From assembly GCA_947458795.1 (NCBI GenBank), contig CANHCD010000006.1:1-21699 (forward strand): a DNA stretch of 21,699 nt, read 5' to 3'. This DNA comes from Cyclobacteriaceae bacterium. GTDB taxonomy: Bacteria; Bacteroidota; Bacteroidia; Cytophagales; Cyclobacteriaceae. The notes beneath the pieces are model-generated. The model saw only the letters and a program-made list of their open reading frames with translations, ran no database searches and was not told where the DNA came from. The position numbers were made by a program, and so were the translations under genes. Shown here piece after piece: positions 7,570-15,772 of this stretch. Every line of letters starts with the position of its first letter. The stretch's first letter is position 1.

Positions 7570-8080
7570 CTATGACCCTCAAAAGCAGTATCCCAAGGAA
7601 ACGGAAAGCCGGGTAGTCATCCGCTTTCAGGACTGCGACCCCCTTCGCCACCTCAACAATGCGAAGTATTTCGATTACTTTTTTAATGCTCGTGAGGACC
7701 AAGTGCCCAAGTTGTACGGCTTGGAGATCATTGACCTAATTCGGGTGTACAAGGCAGCTTGGGTGGTCTACAACCACAACATCAGCTATGTTAAGCCAGC
7801 TATGGTTGGGGATTGGGTGCGGATTTTCAGTCGAATTCTCTGGTACAATGACAACACCATCCTGGTGGAATATTACCTGACGGATGATTCCAAAACGCAG
7901 TTGAAGACGGTGCTTTGGTCCACCATGCGGTATGTATCCTTAGCGGAGGGAAAGTCCATGGATCATGAAGGGGCTGTGGTCGACTTTTTGAAGGCCACGT
8001 CGTTACATCTGGATCCCAGCAGTCTCGACATTCGGGACCGTGTCAAGCAGCTCAAGCGCGAGTTGGAACTTGGGGGGTAA
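7562..8080 (+). CDS. Acyl-CoA thioesterase, 4HBT/hotdog family
   Basis: Hotdog-fold protein of 172 residues, predicted to hydrolyse an acyl-CoA thioester. The N-terminal signature RFQDCDPLRHLNNAKYFDYF (21-40) matches the DxDxxxHxNNxxY pattern of 4-hydroxybenzoyl-CoA thioesterase-like enzymes, with Asp24 or Asp26 and His30 as candidate active-site residues. The central segment carries KAAWVVYNHNISYVKPAMVGD, typical of the second and third strands. The actual acyl group is unknown. The ATG overlaps the end of pncA by 8 bp, so it is almost certainly translated from the pncBA message, yet no direct link to NAD salvage is established. It converges on the minus-strand ABM gene with an 8-bp gap. Confidence 0.88.
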   Translation: MFNYDPQKQYPKETESRVVIRFQDCDPLRHLNNAKYFDYFFNAREDQVPKLYGLEIIDLIRVYKAAWVVYNHNISYVKPAMVGDWVRIFSRILWYNDNTILVEYYLTDDSKTQLKTVLWSTMRYVSLAEGKSMDHEGAVVDFLKATSLHLDPSSLDIRDRVKQLKRELELGG

Positions 8081-8088
8081 TTTCTGAC

Positions 8089-8406
8089 TTAGGGATTCAT
8101 TTCATAATCTCGTTCCACGAAAGCTATCCGAGTTTTGTAGGAGCTGTACCACTTCTCGCGTCCCAGTTTTTGGGCGATTTGGTGATCGGATTGTGCTTTC
8201 CAGGATTTTATAGCCTCCAAACTCTCCCAGTAGGAGATGGTAATCCCCAGTTCATTTCGTGCGCTCTCGTGGCCTAGGTAGCCCGGTTGTAAGGCTGCTA
8301 GTCGAACCATTTCCTGGGCCATTTCCTCGTAGCCGTCTTCGAGGTCAGTGCGGGTGCTGGTAAAAATAACCGCGTAGTAGGGAGGAGAGGGGGTATTAGC
8401 GAGCAT
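8089..8406 (-). CDS. ABM-domain protein (antibiotic biosynthesis monooxygenase superfamily, YqjZ-like)
   Basis: Small single-domain protein of the dimeric alpha/beta-barrel (ABM) superfamily, about 105 residues from the ATG at 8406. Visible family features are the first strand YYAVIFTSTRTD, the GYLGHESARNELGITISYW segment, a WKAQSDHQIAQKLGREKWY helix and a closing strand RIAFVERDYEM. This pattern resembles the B. subtilis YqjZ group. The superfamily includes quinone-forming monooxygenases and haem-degrading enzymes, but the residues here do not point to one reaction. A longer frame from 8451 would run far into the upstream gene. With the 8406 start, the ATG overlaps the end of the DJ-1/PfpI gene by 11 bp, which suggests coupled translation. 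Confidence 0.8.
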   Translation of the reverse strand: MLANTPSPPYYAVIFTSTRTDLEDGYEEMAQEMVRLAALQPGYLGHESARNELGITISYWESLEAIKSWKAQSDHQIAQKLGREKWYSSYKTRIAFVERDYEMNP

Positions 8407-8995
8407 GTAGGTCAAGGTAAGGGGTATATTCCATGTATTTGGCGGTGGCAAGGGCTAGTTCTTTGCCAAAAGTAATTTCGGTCAGATGCAGGGCTAGGTC
8501 TATGCCTGCAGAGATACCTGCTGCTGTCCAGATACCTGTATCGCTCTGAATGAAACGGTGAGTTGGTTTGGGGATTCCACTAGGAACAAGGGCAGCCATG
8601 CTTTCAAATACCTCGTGGTGGGTGCAATAGGGTTTGTGTTCTAAAAAACCTGCTTTACCGAGGATTCTGGACCCAGAGCAGACGGACATCGTCCATTCAG
8701 AGCTGAGGACTTGCTGCTTGATTTGTTCGATGAAGGGACCATTTTGGATAATTTTTTTTGTTCCATCACCTCCGGGCAGCACTAGGAAATCCAGTGTCGG
8801 GATGGAGCTGATGGTATGATCAGGTACTACTTGAAGTCCATTTCTCGCTCGGATAGGGAGGGTATTGAGAGAGAAGGTATGCACCTCCAGAAGCTTGTAT
8901 TCTGAGAGCTGGTTGGCTACCGAAAAAACCTCGAAGGGCCCTGCAAAATCAAGAACCTCCACGTCGTCAAAAAGAAGGATGCCAAGTTGTTTCAT
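8396..8995 (-). CDS. DJ-1/PfpI family protein (class I glutamine amidotransferase-like)
   Basis: Cytoplasmic protein of 199 residues with a class I GATase-like flavodoxin-type fold. It starts MKQLGILLFDDVEVLDFAGPFEVF and contains DFLVLPGGDGT (69-79) and the nucleophile-elbow motif SVCSGSRILGKAGFL with Cys106. CTHHEVFE follows at 124-131. This arrangement (VCSGS...AGFL...THH) is typical of the isonitrile hydratase / ThiJ-PfpI branch rather than of PfpI proteases. No AraC-type DNA-binding domain is fused to it. The frame extends upstream to 9079, but the extra 28 residues look non-homologous and the ATG at 8995 gives the standard N-terminus. It forms a two-gene unit with the ABM-domain gene. 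The substrate is unknown. Confidence 0.88.
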   Translation of the reverse strand: MKQLGILLFDDVEVLDFAGPFEVFSVANQLSEYKLLEVHTFSLNTLPIRARNGLQVVPDHTISSIPTLDFLVLPGGDGTKKIIQNGPFIEQIKQQVLSSEWTMSVCSGSRILGKAGFLEHKPYCTHHEVFESMAALVPSGIPKPTHRFIQSDTGIWTAAGISAGIDLALHLTEITFGKELALATAKYMEYTPYLDLHAR

Positions 8996-9162
8996 GGGTG
9001 AAGAATTGAAGGGTGGAAATTGATAAAAAAATAGATCAAAACGGGAGATTTTATCGGATTTGTTCAACCCATCCACCACGAACCACCATCCGTTGAATTT
9101 TACCGATTTTGTTAAAAAATCAAAAAACGAATAGGGAATTTGAAATTTAAATTTACATTTAA

Positions 9163-9555
9163 ATGATTTTTCGCAATCGAATGCTAACCCTTTCTAGTCT
9201 ATTTGCTCTTCTACTCCGTTTATCCTTGCTTTTTTTAGGGCAGGTAGAGGAAATTACTGACTCGGTTCAACTCGATTATTTTGAAAGCAATTCAATTCAA
9301 TCCTCTGAAAATCAGTTTCAACCTGCCTACATTACCTTCGAAGGTCAAGGCAGCTTAACTTCCACTATTGAAATTGAAGAGCGTGCAGAGATTGAATCTG
9401 AGGATTCCGATTCGGAGATCTCTATTCAAGCAATTTCCAACTTCGATGCGATCGTAAAAAATAAGGGTGGTTCGCTCTTCAGTAACAAAGCCATTCGCGG
9501 AAGTCGCTTGCCGCTCTATGATTTTTTCCATTCCTGGAAAATCCATCTAAGCTAA
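9163..9555 (+). CDS. Small exported or membrane-anchored protein of unknown function
   Basis: I do not recognise this protein. It has 130 residues (124 if it starts at the second Met, ATG at 9181). The N-terminus is basic followed by a hydrophobic run (LTLSSLFALLLRLSLLFLG), a signal peptide or single anchor. There is no lipobox Cys; the protein contains no cysteine at all. The middle is strongly acidic and Ser-rich (EIEERAEIESEDSDSEIS, about 72-89). The tail is basic and aromatic (RGSRLPLYDFFHSWKIHLS). It is encoded 92 bp upstream of dabA on the same strand and divergent from the DJ-1 gene, so a role with the inorganic carbon locus is possible but unproven. The spacer before dabA has its own promoter-like sequence. 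It is probably a real gene, given its codon pattern and signal-like N-terminus. Confidence 0.6.
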   Translation: MIFRNRMLTLSSLFALLLRLSLLFLGQVEEITDSVQLDYFESNSIQSSENQFQPAYITFEGQGSLTSTIEIEERAEIESEDSDSEISIQAISNFDAIVKNKGGSLFSNKAIRGSRLPLYDFFHSWKIHLS

Positions 9556-9600
9556 TTTTTTGCCAGATTAGGCGATTCCTGATTTCATTTTTCAGGCATA

Positions 9601-9640
9601 AAATTTCCGTTTGCTAGACGGAATTTCTCACTTAGTTTTA
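9601..9640 (+). promoter_or_regulatory. Palindromic promoter region of dabA
   Basis: TTTG (9610-9613), a 19-nt spacer and TAGTTTTA (9633-9640) fit the Bacteroidota promoter at 11 of 12 consensus positions, counting only the fixed ones loosely. The -33 element overlaps the loop of an inverted repeat, AAATTTCCGT / ACGGAATTT (9601-9610 with 9618-9626, one bulged T). This could be an operator or the end of the upstream transcript. The predicted transcription start falls almost at the first dabA ATG (9648). Confidence 0.45.
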
Positions 9641-9647
9641 TTCTACT

Positions 9648-12143
9648 ATGCATCTTCATTCCACCCATGAAGTCATGAGTGTGGAGCAAATTCTTCATGA
9701 ATTGAAGCATTTTCTTCCTGCTCAAGCTCCACTTAAGGACTTTGTTCATCACAATACCTTACATGCGTTTCAGCACCTTCCCTTTTTTCAGGGATTAAAG
9801 CAAGCTGGAGACCAATTTGGCTACAAAGGCTTTCTTTCCTTATCCGAGTATAGAAGTTTATACCAGGATGGAAAGATTAAAGAGCTCGTCTTGAAAAAAA
9901 TACTAGAGGAGCAATTTGGTGACCAAGCCAAGACTTGGCTGGTCAAATTGATGGATGAATCAACCGATGATTTTCATTCTCCAAAAATCGGACAATTTAG
10001 AAGCCACTGGAGAAATGACGACCATTTCAACTTAGACAAGACAATCCACCCTTTTCTATTTCGCCTACTTTCAGCATACCTGGATCAGGGTATTTCGATT
10101 TGGCCCTTTCCTTTGGAAGCCAAGGGTTTTTTGGATTCGATCAGGCAACTGCAAGCAGGTAGCTACTCTTCCATTTTCAAGTCCAAACGAGTGCTAAAAC
10201 TGCTTCAAAACCCGGAGCTAAACTTGGAAAATCTCTTGGAGATTCTAGTAGGGGACCCCAAAGCCTATGGATGGTATGTTTTTGATCAGCAGTTTGCGCA
10301 TCCCGGTTGGTCAGGTATGGTCTCCGTTCTTGAATCCCAGCCTGAATCCTTGCTCGATACCAAACAAATTTCTCTGCAAGACTTGATTTTAGTGGAATGC
10401 TTGCTAGAAATTGATGCCTTGGATAAGAAATTTGGTGAAGGTTGGGTTCCCTTGGGTCAACAATTTCCTTGCGATACCCAAAATCTTTTTGAACCAGGGT
10501 TGATGGAAGAGGCTGATTTGGTAAGACAGTGCTGGCAAGAGGCTTACGAATGGAGCTACTACGACGAAGTCCTAGCAGGAATTCGGGCGGTAGTGCCAGC
10601 AAATTCAACTCCTACCATTCCAAGTTTTCAAGCGCTCTTTTGCATTGACGATCGAGAATGTAGTACGCGACGTCATCTGGAATACATCGATCCTCACTGC
10701 GCTACTTTTGGTACACCTGGGTTTTTTAGTGTAGAATTTTACTTCCAACCGGAATATGGAAAATTCTATACCAAATCTTGCCCAGCACCAGTTACCCCAA
10801 AATTTTTGATTAAGGAGACGGCAAAGCACAAAAAGTTAGCCTCAGATGTTCACTTTAATCAGCGAAGTCATTCCCTTGTTCGGGGATGGTTGAGTGCACA
10901 AACTTTGGGATTTTGGTCGGCACTCAAGTTGGTGGGTAATGTCCTCCGTCCGAGTTCCTCAGCCCTAGAAGTTTCCAGTTTCCATCACATGGATCCCAAA
11001 GGAAGCTTGTCAATCGTCTACCAAGGTGAGGAGGAAAAAGGACTTCAAGTAGGCTTCAAAATAGAGGAGATGGTAGATCGAATCGAAGGCTTGCTGCGAA
11101 GCATTGGCTTGCTGGATGGATTTTCTCCCTTGGTGTATTTGATTGGGCATGGAGCATCCAGTATCAACAATACGCACTATGCCGGTTACGATTGTGGAGC
11201 TTGCTGTGGTCGTCCTGGCTCTGTCAATGCTCGGGTGGCAGCATTTATGGCCAATCATCCAGAGGTGCGGGTTCAGCTAAATGCAAGGGGAATTGACATT
11301 CCCTCCACAACCCAATTTTTGGGAGGATTGCACGATACTACGAAGGATGAATTGGTATTTTACGATGAAGATATTCTGCATTCAGCAAATCAGCAGTTGC
11401 ATCGCGAAAATCAAGAAAAGTTTGTTCGTGTCTTGGATATCAATTCCCTTGAACGTTCTCGTCGCTTCGATACCTTGGACAAAAACAAATCCATTGGTGG
11501 GCTCCATGATGCGGTTAAAAAAAGAGCGTTTTCGCTCTTTGAACCTCGCCCTGAATACAACCACGCGACCAATGCACTTTGCATTGTCTCTCGGAAATCT
11601 ACCTTGAAAGGTCTGTTTTTTGACCGTAGAGCTTTTATGAATTCCTATGATTACAGAACAGATCTAGAAGGTAAATCCTTGACCAGAATCCTATCTGCAG
11701 CTATTCCCGTTTGTGGGGGTATCAATTTGGAATACTACTTCTCACGGATGGACCCGGACAAATTGGGTGCAGGGACAAAATTACCCCACAATGTGATGGG
11801 ATTAATTGGTGTTGCAAATGGAGCGGATGGGGATCTTCGAACAGGGCTCCCGTATCAGATGGTAGAGATTCACGATCCGATTCGCTTACTTATGGTAGTG
11901 GAGCAGCTACCTGAATTGGTAAATAAGGTGATCACTTCCTCTCCGGCCTTGCTGGAGTGGGTCAACAACAATTGGGTACACCTGGTAGTCCTTGATCCCA
12001 ATTCTGGGGACTTTCTCCGCTGGGTGGAAGGAAAATTTGTTTCCTATACTCCTTTGACCGAGATAGAACATTTAGACCACTTGCAAGACAAGCTGCTGAG
12101 CACCCAACAAAACCTTCCTGTGTACTTAATCGATTCGCTCTAA
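9648..12143 (+). CDS. dabA: DabA, inorganic carbon transporter subunit (DUF2309)
   Basis: Cytoplasmic, membrane-associated subunit of the DAB complex. The complex is thought to convert CO2 to bicarbonate in one direction by coupling to ion flow through DabB. The product has 831 residues, usual for PF10070. The N-terminal signature FLPAQAPLKDFVHHNTLHAF (22-41) is present. The beta-carbonic-anhydrase-like zinc site is complete: Cys332 and Asp334 in FCIDDRECSTRRH, His501 in YLIGHGASS and Cys516 in YDCGACCGRPG. These correspond to C351, D353, H524 and C539 of Halothiobacillus DabA; the 15-residue His-Cys spacing is identical. An alternative start is ATG at 9675 (MSVEQILHELK). The stop overlaps the dabB start by one base (TAATG). 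Assignment is very secure; activity is predicted. Confidence 0.95.
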   Translation: MHLHSTHEVMSVEQILHELKHFLPAQAPLKDFVHHNTLHAFQHLPFFQGLKQAGDQFGYKGFLSLSEYRSLYQDGKIKELVLKKILEEQFGDQAKTWLVKLMDESTDDFHSPKIGQFRSHWRNDDHFNLDKTIHPFLFRLLSAYLDQGISIWPFPLEAKGFLDSIRQLQAGSYSSIFKSKRVLKLLQNPELNLENLLEILVGDPKAYGWYVFDQQFAHPGWSGMVSVLESQPESLLDTKQISLQDLILVECLLEIDALDKKFGEGWVPLGQQFPCDTQNLFEPGLMEEADLVRQCWQEAYEWSYYDEVLAGIRAVVPANSTPTIPSFQALFCIDDRECSTRRHLEYIDPHCATFGTPGFFSVEFYFQPEYGKFYTKSCPAPVTPKFLIKETAKHKKLASDVHFNQRSHSLVRGWLSAQTLGFWSALKLVGNVLRPSSSALEVSSFHHMDPKGSLSIVYQGEEEKGLQVGFKIEEMVDRIEGLLRSIGLLDGFSPLVYLIGHGASSINNTHYAGYDCGACCGRPGSVNARVAAFMANHPEVRVQLNARGIDIPSTTQFLGGLHDTTKDELVFYDEDILHSANQQLHRENQEKFVRVLDINSLERSRRFDTLDKNKSIGGLHDAVKKRAFSLFEPRPEYNHATNALCIVSRKSTLKGLFFDRRAFMNSYDYRTDLEGKSLTRILSAAIPVCGGINLEYYFSRMDPDKLGAGTKLPHNVMGLIGVANGADGDLRTGLPYQMVEIHDPIRLLMVVEQLPELVNKVITSSPALLEWVNNNWVHLVVLDPNSGDFLRWVEGKFVSYTPLTEIEHLDHLQDKLLSTQQNLPVYLIDSL

Positions 12144-14035
12144 TGGAACTTTCAAATTGGATTCAGCTGATGATTGGGATACCTCTCCTTGGCTTTTTAA
12201 TTAGTTTGGCTGTCCCAGAACGAAAAGAAACTTGGCTTTCACGGGTCGCATTTTATACCGCAGGAATCAACCTATTGTGCACCTTGGTTTTTCTGGTGTT
12301 TTGGTTGTTGCAAGGAGGGAAGGATTTGAATCTTAAAGAAATTGTACTTTTCAAAAACGAGCATTTTGAGTTTTTGATAGACTTTTTCTTCGATCGTATC
12401 AGCGCCGTTTACTTAATCGTAGGAGCGATCCTTACCTTCCTAATTACCTTTTACAGTAGGTATTATTTGCACCGTGAACCTGGATACAAGCGGTTTTTCA
12501 ATACGGTACTTTTCTTTTATTTGGGTTTTAACCTGACTATTCTGGCAGGAAATTTCGAAACCCTCTTTATTGGATGGGAAGTATTGGGATTGTCTTCCTT
12601 TTTGTTGGTGGCCTTCTACCGCAAAAATCTTCTTCCTTCGCGAAATGCCATTAAGGTGTTTTCCATTTACCGCATTGGGGATGTTGGATTGATTTTGGCG
12701 ATGTGGGCAAGCCATCACTTATGGCATGCCAACGTGACCTTCCTCGATTTGACGGATGCACAGCGGGTGGTAGATCAGCAACTCGGACATTCTGGAATAG
12801 CCTTGTTTATAGGACTCATGCTTCTTTTGGCAGCAGCTGCAAAATCGGCGCAATTTCCATTTTCTTCCTGGCTTCCACGTGCCATGGAAGGACCAACGCC
12901 CTCTTCAGCGATTTTCTATGGATCGCTTTCGGTGCATTTGGGAGTTTTCTTATTGCTTCGAACTTTTCCGTTTTGGGAAAATCAGCTGCTCGTACGCATC
13001 TTGATTGGTGCCATAGGACTGATTACTGCAGTGGTGTCTACGACGATTGCACGGGTGCAAACTTCCGTAAAAACTCAAATTGGCTATGCCTCCCTGACTC
13101 AAATCGGGATCATGTTTATTGAGGTTGCTGCAGGTTTGGAACTGTTGGCATTGGTCCATTTTGCAGGAAATGCGTTCCTACGTACTTACCAATTGCTTGT
13201 TTCCCCTTCGGTGGTCAGCTACTTGATTCGGGAACAGTTTTATGGCTTTGTTCCCAATGTAAAACAGGAAGGAAGTACTTGGAAAAATCGACTTTACCTT
13301 TCAGTCTATGTTTGGAGTTTAAAAGAGTGGAACCTGGATCGACTGGTTCAAGGAGTCATATTCCGTCCCTTGAAAAATCTTGGGCATAACCTTGATTTTC
13401 TTCGGTACCGCACCCTTCTTTTTTACTTCATTCCAAGCTATGCAATTGGGGTATACTTACTCGTGGAAGGCTACGAACTTCCAATATGGCTACATCAACT
13501 ACTACCTGCAGGATTTGCTTTTCTGGCCTTGTTGATGGTGTTGAAATCATTTACTGAGCGTAGGTCCATTCGATTGGCTTGGACGATGTTGTGGATGAAC
13601 CATTTTTGGATGGTGCTCGCGATCGCTGAAAACGAAAATTTCGCATTAACCGAAATTGGGATTTACCTCAGTGGGGTAGTATTCTTTGGCGCCCTAGGCT
13701 GGGGTTTGATCCTGTGGATGACCCATCGGCATGGGGATCTTGGCTTGTATGGGTATCAGGGCTATGTGAGAAAACATCCAATGGTTGCTTTTCTATTCCT
13801 ATTGGCTGTCTTGGGGCTTATTGGATTCCCTATTTCTCCAACCTTCATTGGGGAAGACTTGCTTTTCAGTCACATCCATGAAGATCAATTTGTGCTGGCT
13901 ACACTAGCAGCCTTAGCCTTTGTGATGGAGGGTGTGGCTGCAGTACGAATTTATGCTCGACTCTTTTTTGGGACAGTAACGGATGTTACTACGCCCACTT
14001 TGGAAGCGGTAAACCAAAAAAAAGTATTTAATTAA
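12143..14035 (+). CDS. dabB: DabB, proton-conducting membrane subunit (NuoL/MrpA-like)
   Basis: Integral membrane partner of DabA, homologous to the antiporter-like subunits of complex I and Mrp. It is expected to supply the cation flux that drives DabA. It has 630 residues with well over ten hydrophobic segments. The Proton_antipo_M core lies at about 130-370. Proton-path residues include Glu146 in FIGWEVLGLSSFLL, Lys234 in AAAKSAQFPFSSWLPRAMEG and Lys310 in VKTQIGYASLTQIG. Where NuoL-type proteins usually read TPVSALxH, this protein reads TPSSAIFY, and a His appears six residues later (His264/265 region, SVHLGVF). The part beyond about 370 has an amphipathic stretch and further membrane segments. 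It is encoded directly after dabA with a 1-bp overlap. Call rests on this context and the core motifs; alone it could be called NuoL-like. Confidence 0.9.
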   Translation: MELSNWIQLMIGIPLLGFLISLAVPERKETWLSRVAFYTAGINLLCTLVFLVFWLLQGGKDLNLKEIVLFKNEHFEFLIDFFFDRISAVYLIVGAILTFLITFYSRYYLHREPGYKRFFNTVLFFYLGFNLTILAGNFETLFIGWEVLGLSSFLLVAFYRKNLLPSRNAIKVFSIYRIGDVGLILAMWASHHLWHANVTFLDLTDAQRVVDQQLGHSGIALFIGLMLLLAAAAKSAQFPFSSWLPRAMEGPTPSSAIFYGSLSVHLGVFLLLRTFPFWENQLLVRILIGAIGLITAVVSTTIARVQTSVKTQIGYASLTQIGIMFIEVAAGLELLALVHFAGNAFLRTYQLLVSPSVVSYLIREQFYGFVPNVKQEGSTWKNRLYLSVYVWSLKEWNLDRLVQGVIFRPLKNLGHNLDFLRYRTLLFYFIPSYAIGVYLLVEGYELPIWLHQLLPAGFAFLALLMVLKSFTERRSIRLAWTMLWMNHFWMVLAIAENENFALTEIGIYLSGVVFFGALGWGLILWMTHRHGDLGLYGYQGYVRKHPMVAFLFLLAVLGLIGFPISPTFIGEDLLFSHIHEDQFVLATLAALAFVMEGVAAVRIYARLFFGTVTDVTTPTLEAVNQKKVFN

Positions 14036-14075
14036 CTATAGACTTTAATCGGGGACGTAAGTCCTTCAAAATTGT

Positions 14076-15668
14076 ATGAAAACAACAACAAAAATACAAG
14101 TGCCCAAAGACGGATGGGCCGGTTTAAAGGAAAATTTCGCTGCCGATGCTACGGCAGGTTTTGTGGTATTCTTATTGGCCATGCCCCTCAGTTTGGGGAT
14201 TGCCAAAGCTTCTGATTTCCCGCCCATCATGGGCTTGGTCACCGCCATCATCGGCGGAATTCTAGTGAGTGTAATTTCTGGATCTCGCTTGACGATCAAA
14301 GGCCCTGCTGCAGGCCTTATTGTGGTTGTGGCTGGGGCAGTAGCAGCTTTTGGAGGAGGGGAGATGGGTTGGAAGCTTGCTTTAGGGGCAATGGTAGTAG
14401 CAGGCTTAGTTCAGGTGCTCTTTGGCTTGTTTAAGTTTGGAAAGTTAGTGGATGTATTTCCGCTTTCTGCCATCCATGGGATGCTTGCAGCCATCGGAAT
14501 TATCATCATTGTCAAGCAGATCCCAGTTTTTTTGGCGGTCAACCCAGACCTGTTCAAGGGACTGAGTACCGTAGGAATGATTACAGCGATCCCTACGTTT
14601 TTTGCAAACTTAGACCTGAAGGCCACACTTATTGGGGTATGTAGTCTTGGGATTATGATGGGTTGGCCTTACCTCAAAGGATTTAAATTGGGTAAAGTTC
14701 CGGCGCCTTTGATGGTGCTACTTGTGGCGATTCCGGCTCAGTTAGCCATGGATTTTGCACACACAGAACCCGCATTTACGTTGCTAAAGATTGGTAATTT
14801 GATGGATAGCCTTGCATTAAATGCAGAGTTTTCAGGTGTATTTCAAACTGGAGTTTTCATCAAGTACGTGATTATGTTTGCTTTAGTAGGTTCATTGGAG
14901 TCCCTTTTGACTGTAAAGGCTATAGACCTTGCTGATCCTTTCCGAAGAAAGTCGAACACCAATAAGGACTTGATTGCGGTTGGGGTAGGAAATACGTTTA
15001 GTGCTTTTTTGGGAGGTCTTCCGATGATTTCAGAAGTAGCTAGAAGTTCTGCCAATGTCAACCAAGGGGCCAAAACCCGTTGGGCCAATTTCTTTCATGG
15101 TGTATTCTTGCTTGTATTTGTACTTGTGGCTACTCCAGTTATAGAAATGATCCCGAATGCAGCCCTTGCTGCCATGCTTATTTCTGTGGGAATTAAATTG
15201 GCGCACCCCAAGGAATTTATTCACACCTTCCAAATAGGGAAGGAGCAGTTGGCTATATTCTTAATTACCATCGTATTTACACTTGTGGAAGATCTATTGG
15301 TAGGTATTGCTGCTGGCGTAGTCCTGAAAATGATCCTTCACCTAGCCCAAGGAACCCCGATTTCTTCCTTTTTCAAAGCACCGACTGTAGTGTCTTTCAA
15401 CGAAAATCAATATCTGGTGGAAATTGATAAGGCTGCAATTTTCTCCAATTACCTGGGCATCAAACGAAAATTAGAAGAAATCCCGGCGGGCTTTCAAGTC
15501 ACCATTGATCTGAAAAACACCAAGCTTGTAGATCACTCCGTGATGGAAAATTTGCATCGCTTTCAGCAGGATTACGAAGAAAATGGAGGAACGGTACAAA
15601 TCATTGGTTTGGAAAAACACAGTCCTGTATCGAAACATCCGCTGGCTGCTCGGAAAGCAAGATCTTAA
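14076..15668 (+). CDS. SulP-family inorganic anion transporter with STAS domain
   Basis: Membrane transporter of 530 residues. The N-terminus carries the SulP signature (DATAGFVVFLLAMPLSLGIA at 24-43, then SGSRLTIKGPAAGLIVVVAG). The membrane domain runs to about residue 430. A short C-terminal STAS domain follows (about 440-515), where the usual D-S-[SG] loop reads VDHSVMENL (Asp486-His487-Ser488). SulP proteins carry sulfate, bicarbonate (BicA) and other anions; the substrate cannot be decided from sequence. Encoded 40 bp after dabB on the same strand, bicarbonate is the most economical guess. No sulfate-assimilation genes are present nearby. A strong hairpin separates it from the next gene. 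Confidence 0.93.
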   Translation: MKTTTKIQVPKDGWAGLKENFAADATAGFVVFLLAMPLSLGIAKASDFPPIMGLVTAIIGGILVSVISGSRLTIKGPAAGLIVVVAGAVAAFGGGEMGWKLALGAMVVAGLVQVLFGLFKFGKLVDVFPLSAIHGMLAAIGIIIIVKQIPVFLAVNPDLFKGLSTVGMITAIPTFFANLDLKATLIGVCSLGIMMGWPYLKGFKLGKVPAPLMVLLVAIPAQLAMDFAHTEPAFTLLKIGNLMDSLALNAEFSGVFQTGVFIKYVIMFALVGSLESLLTVKAIDLADPFRRKSNTNKDLIAVGVGNTFSAFLGGLPMISEVARSSANVNQGAKTRWANFFHGVFLLVFVLVATPVIEMIPNAALAAMLISVGIKLAHPKEFIHTFQIGKEQLAIFLITIVFTLVEDLLVGIAAGVVLKMILHLAQGTPISSFFKAPTVVSFNENQYLVEIDKAAIFSNYLGIKRKLEEIPAGFQVTIDLKNTKLVDHSVMENLHRFQQDYEENGGTVQIIGLEKHSPVSKHPLAARKARS

Positions 15669-15693
15669 GTAAAGTTGGTTGATTAATTACAAC

Positions 15694-15752
15694 CTATCGA
15701 AGCTAGGAAGATGAATGGAAGTAGATTCTATTCATCTCCTGGCTCTCGGTAG
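15694..15752 (+). repeat. Long hairpin between the sulP and DUF2490 genes
   Basis: Arms of 23 nt (15694-15716 with 15730-15752) pair nearly throughout: CTATCGA with TCGGTAG, AGCTAGGA with TCCTGGCT, GATGAAT with ATTCATC. There are two G-U pairs and two single-base bulges. No T-tract follows, so it is unlikely to be a simple terminator. It may set mRNA stability or processing between the two genes, or be a regulatory site. Confidence 0.65.
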
Positions 15753-15772
15753 TACAAACCCATTTCCAGAAA

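Noticed and set aside
8996..9079. N-terminal extension of the DJ-1/PfpI protein
   Set aside because: The extra 28 residues do not look like the family, and the ATG at 8995 gives the standard start directly before the first beta strand.
9080..9162. Promoter for the small exported protein gene (TAAATTTA at 9148-9155)
   Set aside because: The -7-like box occurs in very AT-rich DNA and no TTTG lies at the right distance upstream.
12143..14035. NADH dehydrogenase (complex I) subunit L
   Set aside because: No other nuo genes are nearby and it overlaps dabA by one base, so DabB is the better call.
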